NCBI RefSeq assembly: GCF_900187975.1
Contig: NZ_FZPC01000024.1
Span: 55,414-119,413, forward strand
Length of the DNA: 64,000 bases
DNA from: Pseudomonas delhiensis
GTDB taxonomy: Bacteria; Pseudomonadota; Gammaproteobacteria; Pseudomonadales; Pseudomonadaceae
Direction of reading: 5' to 3'
The number at the start of each line of letters is the position of its first letter. Within the stretch, counting starts at the first letter, position 1. This document shows positions 1 through 8,213 of this stretch, one piece after another. The position numbers and the translations under genes were made by a program. A model generated the notes under the pieces. That model ran no database searches. It worked only from the letters and a program-made list of their open reading frames with translations, and was not told the DNA's origin.

Positions 1-79
1 CGACCTGCTGCCGCGCACTCTGCCGGTACGCGTCATGCGCCGCAGCGACTGGTGGGTGACCGTCGAGGCCCGCGCCTGA
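1..79 (+). CDS. C-terminal fragment, probable FecR-type anti-sigma factor
   Basis: An open frame entering from the left edge (first full codon at base 2) encodes 25 residues and stops with TGA at 77-79. The tail reads LPRTLPVRVMRRSDWWVTVE followed by ARA. The pattern LPVRV-x(n)-WWV-x-(V/L)-E near the stop is how I remember proteobacterial FecR/FpvR/FoxR anti-sigma regulators ending. The next gene on the same strand is a TonB receptor with an STN signalling domain, which is the usual partner of such a regulator, so the context agrees. Only about 8% of a typical FecR protein is visible, so the family call rests on a short tail plus synteny; a LysR-family C-terminus is the main alternative. Confidence 0.5.
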   Translation, partial: DLLPRTLPVRVMRRSDWWVTVEARA

Positions 80-92
80 ACCGGACTCCCCT

Positions 93-196
93 GTAGGAGC
101 GAGCTTGCTCGCGAACGGAGTTTCCAGGTGGCTTAGGTGTTTTGGTTTGACTCCGTCCCCTCTCCCCAGCCCTCTCCCTGAAGGGAGAGGGGGCTT
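93..196 (+). repeat. Composite intergenic repeat, left arm (REP + CCCTCTCCC palindrome)
   Basis: The arm begins with the REP core GTAGGAGCGAGCTTGCTCGC (93-112, continuing GAAC to 116). After a spacer of about 50 bases it ends with a palindrome (170-191) made of CCCTCTCCCTG and its complement. The same two modules in the same order and spacing recur at 21012-21112, so they behave as one mobile or amplified unit rather than two chance neighbours. No gene is supported in this arm. Confidence 0.8.
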
Positions 197-280
197 GTCC
201 GTGCCGAGAAAGGGAATGGTTTCAACTGGAAACCTTCGGTGTTGCCGGTTAACTCTGGAATACCCACGCGCTCCGAACGG

Positions 281-390
281 TCCCCTCTCCCTTCAGGGCG
301 GGGCGCGCAGTCGAGGGTTAGGGAGAGGGCGCTCTCATGCCTGGCACCGCCACGACCGGGGAGCTCCATTCGCGAGCAAGCTCGCTCCTA
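281..390 (-). repeat. Composite intergenic repeat, inverted right arm
   Basis: This is the reverse-orientation partner of the unit at 93-196. The REP core is present as TTCGCGAGCAAGCTCGCTCC (369-388), and a diverged CCCTCTCCC palindrome with extra bases inside it spans about 281-329. Together the two arms form a roughly 300-base inverted-repeat element (93-390) filling most of the gap between the regulator fragment and the receptor gene. Confidence 0.7.
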
Positions 391-429
391 CGAAGAGCCG
401 CATGGGCGCCATCGGAAACATTTTTCGCG

Positions 430-448
430 GATGAGAATTATTTTTGTC
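430..448. promoter_or_regulatory. Candidate Fur box upstream of the siderophore receptor
   Basis: The 19 bases GATGAGAATTATTTTTGTC match the palindromic Fur consensus GATAATGATAATCATTATC at 12 of 19 positions by my count. They lie in a short AT-rich island 68 bases before the receptor start. Iron-repressed expression would be expected for such a receptor. The match is moderate and was found by eye. Confidence 0.45.
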
Positions 449-515
449 GGGTTTTCCGCGCTGGCCCGGCATGGAGATAAACCCTCCCATTCCTCGCCCT
501 GACGGATACCTCTCC

Positions 516-2957
516 ATGCGTGCAGTCCCGGCTCGATCATCCGCCCCGAACTCCCCCGCCAGCCGCCTCGCCACCGCCGTGCGCGGTGCCCTGCTCTGCG
601 CCGCCCTGGGTAGCGCCCTGCCCCTGACCGGCTTGGCCGCCGACGCCGCCGGCATCACCCGCAGCCGCGCCTACGCCATCCCCGCCGGCCCCCTGGGCGA
701 GGTGCTCAACAGCTTCGCCCGCGAAGCCGGCATCACCCTCTCCACCACCCCGCAGCAGACCGCCGGCCTGCAGTCCGAGGGCCTCAACGGCACCTACTCG
801 GTGGACCAGGGCCTGACCCGCCTGCTCGCCGACACCCCGCTGCAGGCCGAGGACCAGGGCGACGGCAGCTACGTGCTGCGTGCCGCCGGGCCCAAGGACG
901 CCCTGGCCCTGCCCGCCACCAGCGTGTTCGCCCTGGGCAACGCGCTGGGCAGCGAGGACGGCTACCTGGCTACCCATAGCCAGATCGCCACCAAGACCTC
1001 CAAGGCCCTGCTGGAAACCAGCCAGAGCGTCTCGGTGGTGACCCGCGAGCAGATCGACGACCAGGGCTCGAAGACCGTGCAGCAGGCCATCCGCTACACC
1101 CCGGGCATCTTCACCGGCCAGGTCGGCGCCTCCAACCGCTACGACTACATCGTCATGCGCGGCTTCGCCGACAACAGCGTGGACAACATCTACCTGGACG
1201 GCCTCAAGGCCATGGGCGACAGCGGCACCTTCAGCTCGATGCAGATCGACCCGTACTTCCTCGAACGCATCGACGTGCTCAAGGGCCCGTCCTCGGTGCT
1301 CTACGGCCGCAGCCTGCCCGGCGGCCTGGTGGCGCTGACCAGCAAGAAGCCGCTGTACGAGGACTACCACCAGGTCACCGCCAGCGTCGGCAACATGCAG
1401 CAGAAGGAACTGGGCTTCGACTTCAGCGGCCCGCTGGACGACGAGAAGCGCATCGCCTACCGCCTGGTTGGCCTGGGCAAGGGCGCCGACACCCAGTTCG
1501 ACCACACCAAGGAAGAGCGCTACGCCATCGCCCCGAGCCTGGCCATCGACTTCAGCGACGACACCACCCTGACCCTCCAGGGCTACCTGCAGCACGACCC
1601 CAACGGCGGCTACCACAGCGGCGTGCCGGCCGACGGCGCGCTGTACCACCACAACGGCCGCAAGATCGACCGCGAGTTCTTCGACGGCGAACCCGACGTC
1701 GACGACTTCGACCGCACCCAGCGCATGTTCGGCTACCAGTTGGAGCACCGCATCGACGACACCTGGTCGGCGCGGCAGAACTTCCGCTACCTGCAGTCCG
1801 ACGTGAGCCTGGCGCAGGTCTACGGCTACGGCTGGACCGCGCCGGACAGCAACGAGCTGACCCGCTACTTCTCCGGCGCCCGCGAGCGCCTGGAGGCCTA
1901 CATCATCGACAACATGGCCCAGGCCGAATTCGCCACCGGCGCGGCCCGCCACACCCTGCTGATGGGCCTGGACTACCAGCGCCGGCACACCTCGGTGGAC
2001 TGGTCCTCGGGCTCGGTGGCGCCCATCGACGCCTTCGACCCGGTGTACGGCGACAGCGCCATCAGCTACTACCCGGACGACAACCACACCCGCCGCCTGG
2101 AACAGACCGGCGTCTACGCCCAGGACCTGATCGACCTGGACAACTGGCGCTTCTCCCTGGGCATGCGCCAGGACTGGGTGACGGTGGAAGACAAGAACCG
2201 CAGCACCGGCAGCAAGGCCGACGACGACTGGAAGAAATTCACCGGCCGCGCCGGCGTGCTCTACCTGTTCGACAACGGCGTGGCGCCCTACGTCAGCTAC
2301 TCCGAGTCGTTCAACCCCAACGCCTACTCCGACCAGGACGGCACCCCGCTGGCGCCCACCGAGGGCAAGCAGTGGGAACTGGGCCTGAAGTACCAGCCGC
2401 CGGGCAGCGCCAGCCTGTACACCGCCTCGCTGTTCCACATCACCCAGGAGAACGTGGCGACCAAGGAGCCGCAGGACAACTTCTACACCTCGGTGGGCGA
2501 GATCCGCTCCCAGGGCCTGGAACTGGAAGCGCACATCCAGGCGACGCGGAACCTCAAGGTGCTCGGCAGCTACACCTACACCGACATCACCTACACCAAG
2601 TCGCTGGACGGCAACCAGGGCCACACCCCGAACCAGGCGCCCAAGCACATGGCCTCCATCTGGGCCGACTACGCCTTCGACGCCGGCCCGCTGGACGGCC
2701 TGAGCATCGGCAGCGGCGCCCGCTACGTCGGCGAGACCTGGGCGGACAAGGAAAACACCCTGCGCGTGCCCGACTACACCCTGGTCGACGCCCGCATCGG
2801 CTACGACCTCGGCAAGCTCGGCATGAAGGGCCTGGACGTCAGCCTCAACGCCAACAACCTGCTGGACAAGGACTACGTGGCCTCCTGCTACAACCTCGAC
2901 TACTGCTACTTCGGCGAGAAGCGCAACGTCACCGCCACGGTCAACTACCAGTTCTGA
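516..2957 (+). CDS. TonB-dependent ferric-siderophore receptor with STN signalling domain (FhuA/FiuA-like)
   Basis: Outer-membrane receptor for a ferric siderophore, 813 aa from the chosen start. A start at 444 is open but adds 24 residues before an obvious signal peptide (residues about 18-44, ending near LAADA), so 516 is preferred although its Shine-Dalgarno is weak. Residues about 52-122 form the STN (secretin/TonB short N-terminal) domain used to signal to a FecR-type anti-sigma. The plug follows, with phrases typical of ferrichrome-type receptors such as YLDGLKAMGDSG and VLKGPSSVLYGRSLPGG. The rest is a 22-strand barrel ending in the canonical terminal Phe (NYQF). The plug resembles FhuA and Pseudomonas FiuA more than FpvA, so a hydroxamate ligand is likely, but the exact siderophore cannot be assigned. 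An inverted REP pair follows the stop. Confidence 0.9.
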   Translation: MRAVPARSSAPNSPASRLATAVRGALLCAALGSALPLTGLAADAAGITRSRAYAIPAGPLGEVLNSFAREAGITLSTTPQQTAGLQSEGLNGTYSVDQGLTRLLADTPLQAEDQGDGSYVLRAAGPKDALALPATSVFALGNALGSEDGYLATHSQIATKTSKALLETSQSVSVVTREQIDDQGSKTVQQAIRYTPGIFTGQVGASNRYDYIVMRGFADNSVDNIYLDGLKAMGDSGTFSSMQIDPYFLERIDVLKGPSSVLYGRSLPGGLVALTSKKPLYEDYHQVTASVGNMQQKELGFDFSGPLDDEKRIAYRLVGLGKGADTQFDHTKEERYAIAPSLAIDFSDDTTLTLQGYLQHDPNGGYHSGVPADGALYHHNGRKIDREFFDGEPDVDDFDRTQRMFGYQLEHRIDDTWSARQNFRYLQSDVSLAQVYGYGWTAPDSNELTRYFSGARERLEAYIIDNMAQAEFATGAARHTLLMGLDYQRRHTSVDWSSGSVAPIDAFDPVYGDSAISYYPDDNHTRRLEQTGVYAQDLIDLDNWRFSLGMRQDWVTVEDKNRSTGSKADDDWKKFTGRAGVLYLFDNGVAPYVSYSESFNPNAYSDQDGTPLAPTEGKQWELGLKYQPPGSASLYTASLFHITQENVATKEPQDNFYTSVGEIRSQGLELEAHIQATRNLKVLGSYTYTDITYTKSLDGNQGHTPNQAPKHMASIWADYAFDAGPLDGLSIGSGARYVGETWADKENTLRVPDYTLVDARIGYDLGKLGMKGLDVSLNANNLLDKDYVASCYNLDYCYFGEKRNVTATVNYQF

Positions 2958-2990
2958 CCCCACGCCGCCCGCCCCGCGGGCAGGCATTCC

Positions 2991-3060
2991 CTGCAGGAGC
3001 GAGCTTGCTCGCGAACGGGCCCCGCTGCGGGAGCGGTTCGCGAGCAAGCTCGCTCCTGCA
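2991..3060. repeat. Inverted REP pair after the receptor gene
   Basis: Two REP units face each other: CTGCAGGAGCGAGCTTGCTC (2991-3010, continuing GCGAAC) and its complement GTTCGCGAGCAAGCTCGCTC (3036-3055, continuing CTGCA). The arms pair perfectly over about 25 bases around a short loop, giving a very stable hairpin 33 bases after the receptor stop. It probably ends or protects the receptor mRNA. Confidence 0.85.
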
Positions 3061-3210
3061 AAATCCCCTCGCGTCACCAGCCGCCTCTCCCGCCAATCCC
3101 TCGCCTTTCCCCCGCGTCCCCTGATGGCGCACTGATAGGTAGCACCCGCAGCCGATCTGCTACCTCGCTGTGCAGAAATTTCCCAATGCTGCGTAAAAAC
3201 CATTCCACAG

Positions 3211-3232
3211 GTGAAACAAGCGGGCGTTTCAC
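3211..3232. promoter_or_regulatory. Inverted repeat, candidate operator of the catabolic operon
   Basis: GTGAAAC (3211-3217) and its exact complement GTTTCAC (3226-3232) are separated by 8 bases, in the otherwise gene-free and increasingly AT-rich stretch 3061-3354 before the operon. GTTTCAC occurs twice more before the porin gene (19047-19053, 19073-19079), which hints at shared control, perhaps by the IclR protein encoded inside the operon. No clear -35/-10 pair could be assigned here. Confidence 0.35.
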
Positions 3233-3354
3233 ACCGGGAACGCACAACTATTTGATTAATAAGGAATAAACAAAACTCTTCGAAAGAAAAATCACGTGGC
3301 ATTGTTCATGCATAAATCAACGCACCGTATATGAAACAAGGTGAGATGAATTAC

Positions 3355-4215
3355 ATGGCTGCCACCCAAGAGCTGTACGCCGTCGTCGAACCGGGAAACC
3401 CCGCCTTGCAGGCCCGGGAAGGTGCGCGGCCGGCCGACGTGGAGATCGTCTTCGAGAACGTCGGCAAGTGCTTCCCCAAGAAGGGCGAGCGCGATGCGCC
3501 CTTCGCCGTGCGCGGGCTCAACTTCAGCATCCGCAAGGGCGAGGTGGTGTCCATCATCGGCCCGTCCGGCTGCGGCAAGAGCACCCTGCTGAACATGGGC
3601 AGCGGGCTCTACACGCCCAGCGAGGGCGCCGTGTTCGTCGGCGGCGAGCGCGTCGTCAAGCCGGTGGCCAAGGTCGCCTTCATGCTGCAGAAGGACCTGC
3701 TGATGCCCTGGCGCAGCATCCGCCGCAACGTCGAGCTGGGCCTGGAGATCCAGGGCGTGCCGGCGGCGCGGCGGCGGCCGGTGGCCGAGCGGCTGATCGA
3801 GAAGTGCCACCTGGCCGGCTTCGGCGACCACTACCCGTTCCAGCTCTCCGGCGGCATGCGCCAGCGCGCGGCCCTGGCCCGCACCCTGGCCATCGACCCG
3901 CAGGTGCTGTTCCTCGACGAGCCGTTCTCGGCCCTCGACGCCCAGACCAAGATGATCCTCCAGCAGGACCTGGCGCAGACGCTTTACGAGCAGCGCAAGA
4001 CCGCGCTGTTCATCACCCACGACCTGATGGAAGCCATCGCCCTCTCCGACCGCATCCTGGTCATGAGCGCCCGCCCCGGCAACATCATCGAGGAAATCGA
4101 GGTCGACCTGCCGCACCGCGACAACCCCCTGGAACGCCGCAAGCTGCCCGGCGCCGGCCCCCTGGTCGGGCGCCTGATGGACCTGCTGAAAGTCGGCGAC
4201 GACCCCCTCCACTGA
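3355..4215 (+). CDS. ABC transporter ATPase (nitrate/sulfonate/aromatic-acid type)
   Basis: Cytoplasmic ATPase of an importer, 286 aa. Walker A is GPSGCGKST (about 69-77), the signature LSGGMRQR is at about 164-171, Walker B VLFLDEP is at about 184-190, and the switch His (ITHD) is near 222. The sequence fits the SsuB/TauB/NrtD branch. In-frame ATGs exist at 3331 and 3346, but 3355 is the one with a well-spaced Shine-Dalgarno (AAGGTGAG, 9 bases upstream). The solute-binding protein (20-base gap) and permease follow, so the transporter is complete. It is the first gene of the 18-gene run. Confidence 0.93.
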   Translation: MAATQELYAVVEPGNPALQAREGARPADVEIVFENVGKCFPKKGERDAPFAVRGLNFSIRKGEVVSIIGPSGCGKSTLLNMGSGLYTPSEGAVFVGGERVVKPVAKVAFMLQKDLLMPWRSIRRNVELGLEIQGVPAARRRPVAERLIEKCHLAGFGDHYPFQLSGGMRQRAALARTLAIDPQVLFLDEPFSALDAQTKMILQQDLAQTLYEQRKTALFITHDLMEAIALSDRILVMSARPGNIIEEIEVDLPHRDNPLERRKLPGAGPLVGRLMDLLKVGDDPLH

Positions 4216-4235
4216 CCCCGCACGAGGACCCACTC

Positions 4236-5234
4236 ATGCGCAAGACCCTGCTCTCCCGCCTCGCCGGGCCGCTGCTCGCCCTCTGTGCCTTCGGTGCCAG
4301 CGCCGCACCCACCGAAGTCACCTACCTGCTGCCGGCGCCGCCCAGCTCGCCGGCCTTCGCGCCCTGGATCATCGCCCAGCAGAAGGGCTACTACGCCCGG
4401 GAGAACCTCAAGGTGACCTTCCTCGCCGGCAAGGGCGGCGTCGACGTGGCCAAGCAGATCGGCTCGGGCAACGCCCTGGTCGGCGGCGCCATCGGCGACA
4501 CGCCCATCGTGGTGCGCGCCAACGGCGTGCCGGTGAAGGCCGTGGCGGTGCTCGGCGGCGGCGGCGTGACCCTGCTGGCGGCCCGTGGCGACAGCGGCAT
4601 CGACTCGGTGAAGGCGCTCAAGGGCAAGACCATGACGGTGATGTCCTACTCCGACACCACCTACTACGCCCTGCTCGCCTCGCTGCGCAAGGCCGGCCTG
4701 GGGCGCGACGACGTGGACATCCAGGCCGCCGGCCCGGCCGGCGTCTGGCAGCTGTTCTCCGCCGGCAAGGCCCAGGCCATGGCCGGGGTGCCGGACTGGG
4801 TGGTCAACGCCGAGGACGCCGGATTGGAGGCGAAGCTGCTGCCCCAGGACCAGGTGTTCGAGAGCATGGCCCAGGCCATCCTCGCCTCCGACGACGCCAT
4901 CGCCAACCACCCGGAGGTGGTCCAGGGCGTGGTCAGCGCCACCCTCAGGGGCATGGCCGACATCATGGCCGACCCCAGGGGCGCCGCCGCCACCTTCGCC
5001 GCCGCGGTACCGGCCTACAAGGGCAAGGAAGCCTCGCTGGAGCGCATCTTCCAGCTCTACGACGAGCACGTGTACCCGGGCCAGGCGGTCCCCGGGCAGA
5101 TCGACGAGCAGCGCCTGGCCAGCGTCGCCCGCTTCTACGTCGAGGAGAAGATAGTGCCGCGCGCCACCCCGCTGGCCGAGCTCTACACCAACCGCTTCGT
5201 CGAGGCCAACGCCGCCCGCCTGGCGCAACAGTGA
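4236..5234 (+). CDS. Periplasmic solute-binding protein, NMT1/SsuA-like
   Basis: 332 aa. An N-terminal signal peptide with a charged start, hydrophobic core and SAA cleavage site ends near residue 24. The mature protein opens with a beta-strand and the phrase APWIIAQQKGYY, as in the NMT1/SsuA/TauA family of substrate-binding proteins; no lipobox is seen. It should deliver the substrate to the adjacent permease and ATPase. Family members bind sulfonates, nitrate, pyrimidine precursors or aromatic acids; the enzymes downstream favour an aromatic or N-heterocyclic ligand, but that is inference. Confidence 0.9.
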   Translation: MRKTLLSRLAGPLLALCAFGASAAPTEVTYLLPAPPSSPAFAPWIIAQQKGYYARENLKVTFLAGKGGVDVAKQIGSGNALVGGAIGDTPIVVRANGVPVKAVAVLGGGGVTLLAARGDSGIDSVKALKGKTMTVMSYSDTTYYALLASLRKAGLGRDDVDIQAAGPAGVWQLFSAGKAQAMAGVPDWVVNAEDAGLEAKLLPQDQVFESMAQAILASDDAIANHPEVVQGVVSATLRGMADIMADPRGAAATFAAAVPAYKGKEASLERIFQLYDEHVYPGQAVPGQIDEQRLASVARFYVEEKIVPRATPLAELYTNRFVEANAARLAQQ

Positions 5235-5250
5235 TCCCCCGGAGTCCGAC

Positions 5251-6024
5251 ATGACGCTTTCCCGTTCGAGCGCCGGCAGCCTGGTGCTGCTGGTGCTGTT
5301 CCTCGCCCTCTGGCAATGGGGCCCCGGCCTGCTCGGCATGCCCGAGTTCGTCCTGCCCAACCTCACCCGCGTGGCCCAGGAAGCGGTGGCCATGTGGCAG
5401 ACCGGCAACCTGCTGGAGCACACCCTGATCACCACCCTGGAGATCATCGTCGGCTTCGCCCTGGGCGCCCTGCTGGGCATCGTCATCGGCGTCGCCCTGG
5501 GCCTGTCGCCGGCCGCCGAGGCCATGCTCTCGCCCTACATCCTGGCGCTGCAGATCGCCCCCAAGGTGGCCTTCGCCCCACTGTTCGTGATGTGGCTGGG
5601 CTACACCGTGTACCCGAAGATCCTCATCGCCATCCTCATCGTGTTCTTCCCGGTGATGATCAACGTGCTCTCGGCGATCCGCACCGTCGACCCGGACATG
5701 ATCAACCTGGTGCGCGCCCTCAGCGCCACCCGCTGGCAGCTGTTCCGCCTGGTGGAGTTCCCCTCGGCCATGAGCGCCCTGTTCTCCGGCCTGCGCATCG
5801 CCTCCACCCTGGCGGTCATCGGCGTCACCGTCGGCGAGCTGGTGGGCGGCAACAAGGGCCTGGGCTTCCTGCTGGTGGACGCCGAGGGCCAGGGCAACAC
5901 CGCCGGGGTGTTCGTCACCATAGTCGCGCTGACCGTCATCGGCGTGCTCGCCTATGCCGCCGTGGTCTGGGCCGAGAAGCGCGTCCTCCACTACCTGCCC
6001 AAGGCCAACCTGGCCACGGCCTGA
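5251..6024 (+). CDS. ABC transporter permease, SsuC/TauC-like
   Basis: Inner-membrane permease, 257 aa, with about six hydrophobic segments and the BPD_transp_1 architecture. The cytoplasmic coupling (EAA-type) loop is near residues 150-190, in a stretch ending LRIASTLAVIGVTVGELVGG. It starts 16 bases after the binding-protein gene with a GGAG ribosome site. It completes the importer encoded from 3355. Confidence 0.92.
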   Translation: MTLSRSSAGSLVLLVLFLALWQWGPGLLGMPEFVLPNLTRVAQEAVAMWQTGNLLEHTLITTLEIIVGFALGALLGIVIGVALGLSPAAEAMLSPYILALQIAPKVAFAPLFVMWLGYTVYPKILIAILIVFFPVMINVLSAIRTVDPDMINLVRALSATRWQLFRLVEFPSAMSALFSGLRIASTLAVIGVTVGELVGGNKGLGFLLVDAEGQGNTAGVFVTIVALTVIGVLAYAAVVWAEKRVLHYLPKANLATA

Positions 6025-6034
6025 GGACGCGAAC

Positions 6035-6796
6035 ATGAGCACCGATACCCTCCTGCAAGGCCGCCGCATCCTCATCACCGGCGGCGCTGGCGGCCTCGGC
6101 CTGGCCTTCGCCGAGGCCGCGGCACGGGCCGGCGCCCGGGTGGCGATCGCCGACGTCCGCGACGCCGAGGTCCAGGCGGCCGCCGCCGGCCTGCGCGAAC
6201 AGGGCCTCGCGGTCGACGGCCTGGCCCTCGACCTGCGCGAGCCGCAATCCATTTCCACCTGCGTGGCCCGGGCCGTGGAACGCCTCGGCGGCCTCGACGG
6301 CCTGGTCAACAACGCCGCGGTGACCCACTCCGGCGGCAAGCCCGCGCAAGCGCTGGACATCGCCACCTGGGACCTGGTCATGCAGGTCAACGTGCGCGGC
6401 ACCTGGCTGATGACCAACGCCTGCCTGCCGGCGCTGCGCGAAAGCGGCCGTGGCGCCGTCGTCAACCTGGCCTCCGACACCCCGCTGTGGGGCGCCCCCA
6501 ACCTGCTCGCCTACACCGCCAGCAAGGGCGCGCTCATCGCCATGACCCGCAGCCTGGCGCGGGAGCTGGGCGCCGACGGCATCACCGTCAACGCCATCGC
6601 CCCCGGCCTGGTGGAGGTCGAGGCCACCGCCTACGTCCCCGCCGAGCGCCACGCGCTGTACCGCCGGCAGCGCGCCATTTCCCGAGCGCAGCTGCCGGCG
6701 GACGTGACCGGCGCCGTGCTCTTCGCCCTGTCCGACCTGTCCCGCTTCGTCACTGGCCAGACCCTGCCGGTCAACGGCGGGTTCGTCATGCTCTGA
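6035..6796 (+). CDS. Short-chain dehydrogenase/reductase (classical SDR)
   Basis: 253 aa NAD(P)-dependent oxidoreductase with all classical SDR elements: the nucleotide-binding TGGAGGLG (15-22), NNAA (92-95), a catalytic Ser near 147, and Y160-x3-K164 (YTASK). The C-terminus VNGGFVML is typical. The start at 6035 (ATG after GAGGACGCGAAC) is preferred over upstream in-frame codons that would run into the permease gene. Likely oxidises or aromatises a diol or alcohol intermediate of the pathway; substrate unknown. A second, degenerate SDR lies at 9028. Confidence 0.88.
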   Translation: MSTDTLLQGRRILITGGAGGLGLAFAEAAARAGARVAIADVRDAEVQAAAAGLREQGLAVDGLALDLREPQSISTCVARAVERLGGLDGLVNNAAVTHSGGKPAQALDIATWDLVMQVNVRGTWLMTNACLPALRESGRGAVVNLASDTPLWGAPNLLAYTASKGALIAMTRSLARELGADGITVNAIAPGLVEVEATAYVPAERHALYRRQRAISRAQLPADVTGAVLFALSDLSRFVTGQTLPVNGGFVML

Positions 6797-6808
6797 GGAG
6801 AAAAACCG

Positions 6809-7342
6809 ATGACCGATCTCAACGCGCAACAACAGCCCCGCACCTGGGACCGCCCCGAAGGCGCCAGCTTCGAGCAGTGGTGCAACTCGCGCATCGCCCG
6901 CTATTCCACCCGCCAGTACGACTGGAACGCGCTGAAGTTCCAGGCCGACTACGACCCCAAGTACCGCCGCGCGCAGATGCGCTACATCGGCACCGGCGGC
7001 ACCGGCGTCAGCGCCGACAACAACACCATCCCGTCCGAGCACTTCACCTTTTCCACCATGGTCATCCCGGCCGGCCATGAGGGGCCGCCGCACCTGCACG
7101 TCGACGTCGAGGAGGTCTTCTTCGTGCTGCGCGGCAAGCTCAAGGTGATCCTGGAAAAGGACGGCGAGCGCTTCGAGACCATCCTCGGCGACCGCGACGT
7201 GATCTCGGTGCCGCCGGGCGTGTACCGCGAGGAAATCAACATCGGCGACGAGGACGCGCTGATGTGCGTGATGCTCGGGGCGAAGAAGCCGGTCACCCCG
7301 ACCTACCCGCCGCAGCATCCGCTGGCCAGCATCAAGCGCTGA
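6809..7342 (+). CDS. Cupin-fold protein
   Basis: 177 aa. A single conserved cupin barrel covers about residues 70-160, with metal-ligand-like positions in PPHLHVDVEEVFFVLRG (two His and a Glu) and a second motif around DVISVPPGVYRE. The usual last His of cupin motif 2 is not obvious. Cupins in aromatic operons are either ring-cleavage or thiol dioxygenases, isomerases or small regulators; nothing here decides. It starts 12 bases after the SDR gene with AGGAG before the ATG. Confidence 0.8.
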   Translation: MTDLNAQQQPRTWDRPEGASFEQWCNSRIARYSTRQYDWNALKFQADYDPKYRRAQMRYIGTGGTGVSADNNTIPSEHFTFSTMVIPAGHEGPPHLHVDVEEVFFVLRGKLKVILEKDGERFETILGDRDVISVPPGVYREEINIGDEDALMCVMLGAKKPVTPTYPPQHPLASIKR

Positions 7343-7352
7343 GGGCCGGACG

Positions 7353-8213
7353 ATGACGGCGATGACCGCGGCGGCCGCCTGGCAGGCCGACCTGGAACGC
7401 GACTTCCCGCAGCGCCTGGTGCGCCACGGCGAAACCGTCGCCGCTGTGCGCGAGGCCGGCGCAACCGACGCACCGGCGCTGGTGCTGCTGCATGGCATCG
7501 GCTCCGGCGCGGCCTCCTGGCTGCCGCTGGCGCAACGCCTGAAGGACCGCGCGCGGATCATCGCCTGGGACGCCCCCGGCTACGGCGAGTCGACGCCGCT
7601 GGCCGAGGCCGCGCCGCGGGCGGAGGCCTACATGGGCCGCCTGCGCGAACTGCTGGATGCGCTGGGTGTGCGGCGTTGCCTGCTGCTCGGCCATTCCCTG
7701 GGCGCGATGGCCGCCCTGGCCCTGGCCAATGCCGAGCCGCAGCGCGTGGCCCGCCTGGTGCTGCTCAGCCCCGCGCGCGGCTACGGCGCACGCCCGGGCG
7801 AAGGCGAGGCGGTACGCAGCCGGCGCCTCGCCGGGCTGGCCAGCGAAGGCATCGCCGGCCTCGCCGAGCGCCGCGCGCCGGCCATGCTCGGCGCCAACCC
7901 GGGCGCCGCGGCGCTGGCCTGGGTGCGCTGGAACATGGCGCGGCTCAGGCCCCACGGCTACCGCCAGGCGGTGGAGCTGCTGTGCGGCGACGACCTGCTG
8001 CGCCTGGGCCGCCCGCCCGTGCCCAGCGAGGTGCTGTGCGGCAGCGAGGACGGCATCACCCCGCCCGCCGCCTGCCGCGAAGTCGCCGAAGCGCTGGCGG
8101 CGCCCTTCCAGCTCATACCCGGGGCCGGCCACGCCAGCCCCATCGAATGCCCCGAAGCCCTGGCCGGGCTGCTTGCCCGGCTTCTCGAGCACTGCCAAGG
8201 ACTGAAACCATGA
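7353..8213 (+). CDS. Alpha/beta-fold hydrolase
   Basis: 286 aa. It has the nucleophile elbow GHSLG, an oxyanion-hole strand VLLHGIGSG, a probable acid in GSEDGITPP and the catalytic His in GAGHASP near the C-terminus, so the triad looks intact. Such enzymes hydrolyse C-C bonds of meta-cleavage products, lactones or amides (NicD is a relative in nicotinate catabolism). Its stop overlaps the next start by four bases (ATGA), implying translational coupling to the regulator. Confidence 0.87.
   Translation: MTAMTAAAAWQADLERDFPQRLVRHGETVAAVREAGATDAPALVLLHGIGSGAASWLPLAQRLKDRARIIAWDAPGYGESTPLAEAAPRAEAYMGRLRELLDALGVRRCLLLGHSLGAMAALALANAEPQRVARLVLLSPARGYGARPGEGEAVRSRRLAGLASEGIAGLAERRAPAMLGANPGAAALAWVRWNMARLRPHGYRQAVELLCGDDLLRLGRPPVPSEVLCGSEDGITPPAACREVAEALAAPFQLIPGAGHASPIECPEALAGLLARLLEHCQGLKP

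Noticed and set aside
105..434. Small overlapping frames in the 80-443 gap, some with SPLPSPLPEGRG-like peptides
   Set aside because: They are translations of the intergenic repeat, with no ribosome site. Such peptides are a known annotation artefact of this repeat type.
537..3302. 921-codon minus-strand frame opposite the TonB receptor
   Set aside because: Its translation is Val/Gly/Ala-rich without domains, while the plus strand encodes a complete receptor with signal peptide, STN, plug and terminal Phe.
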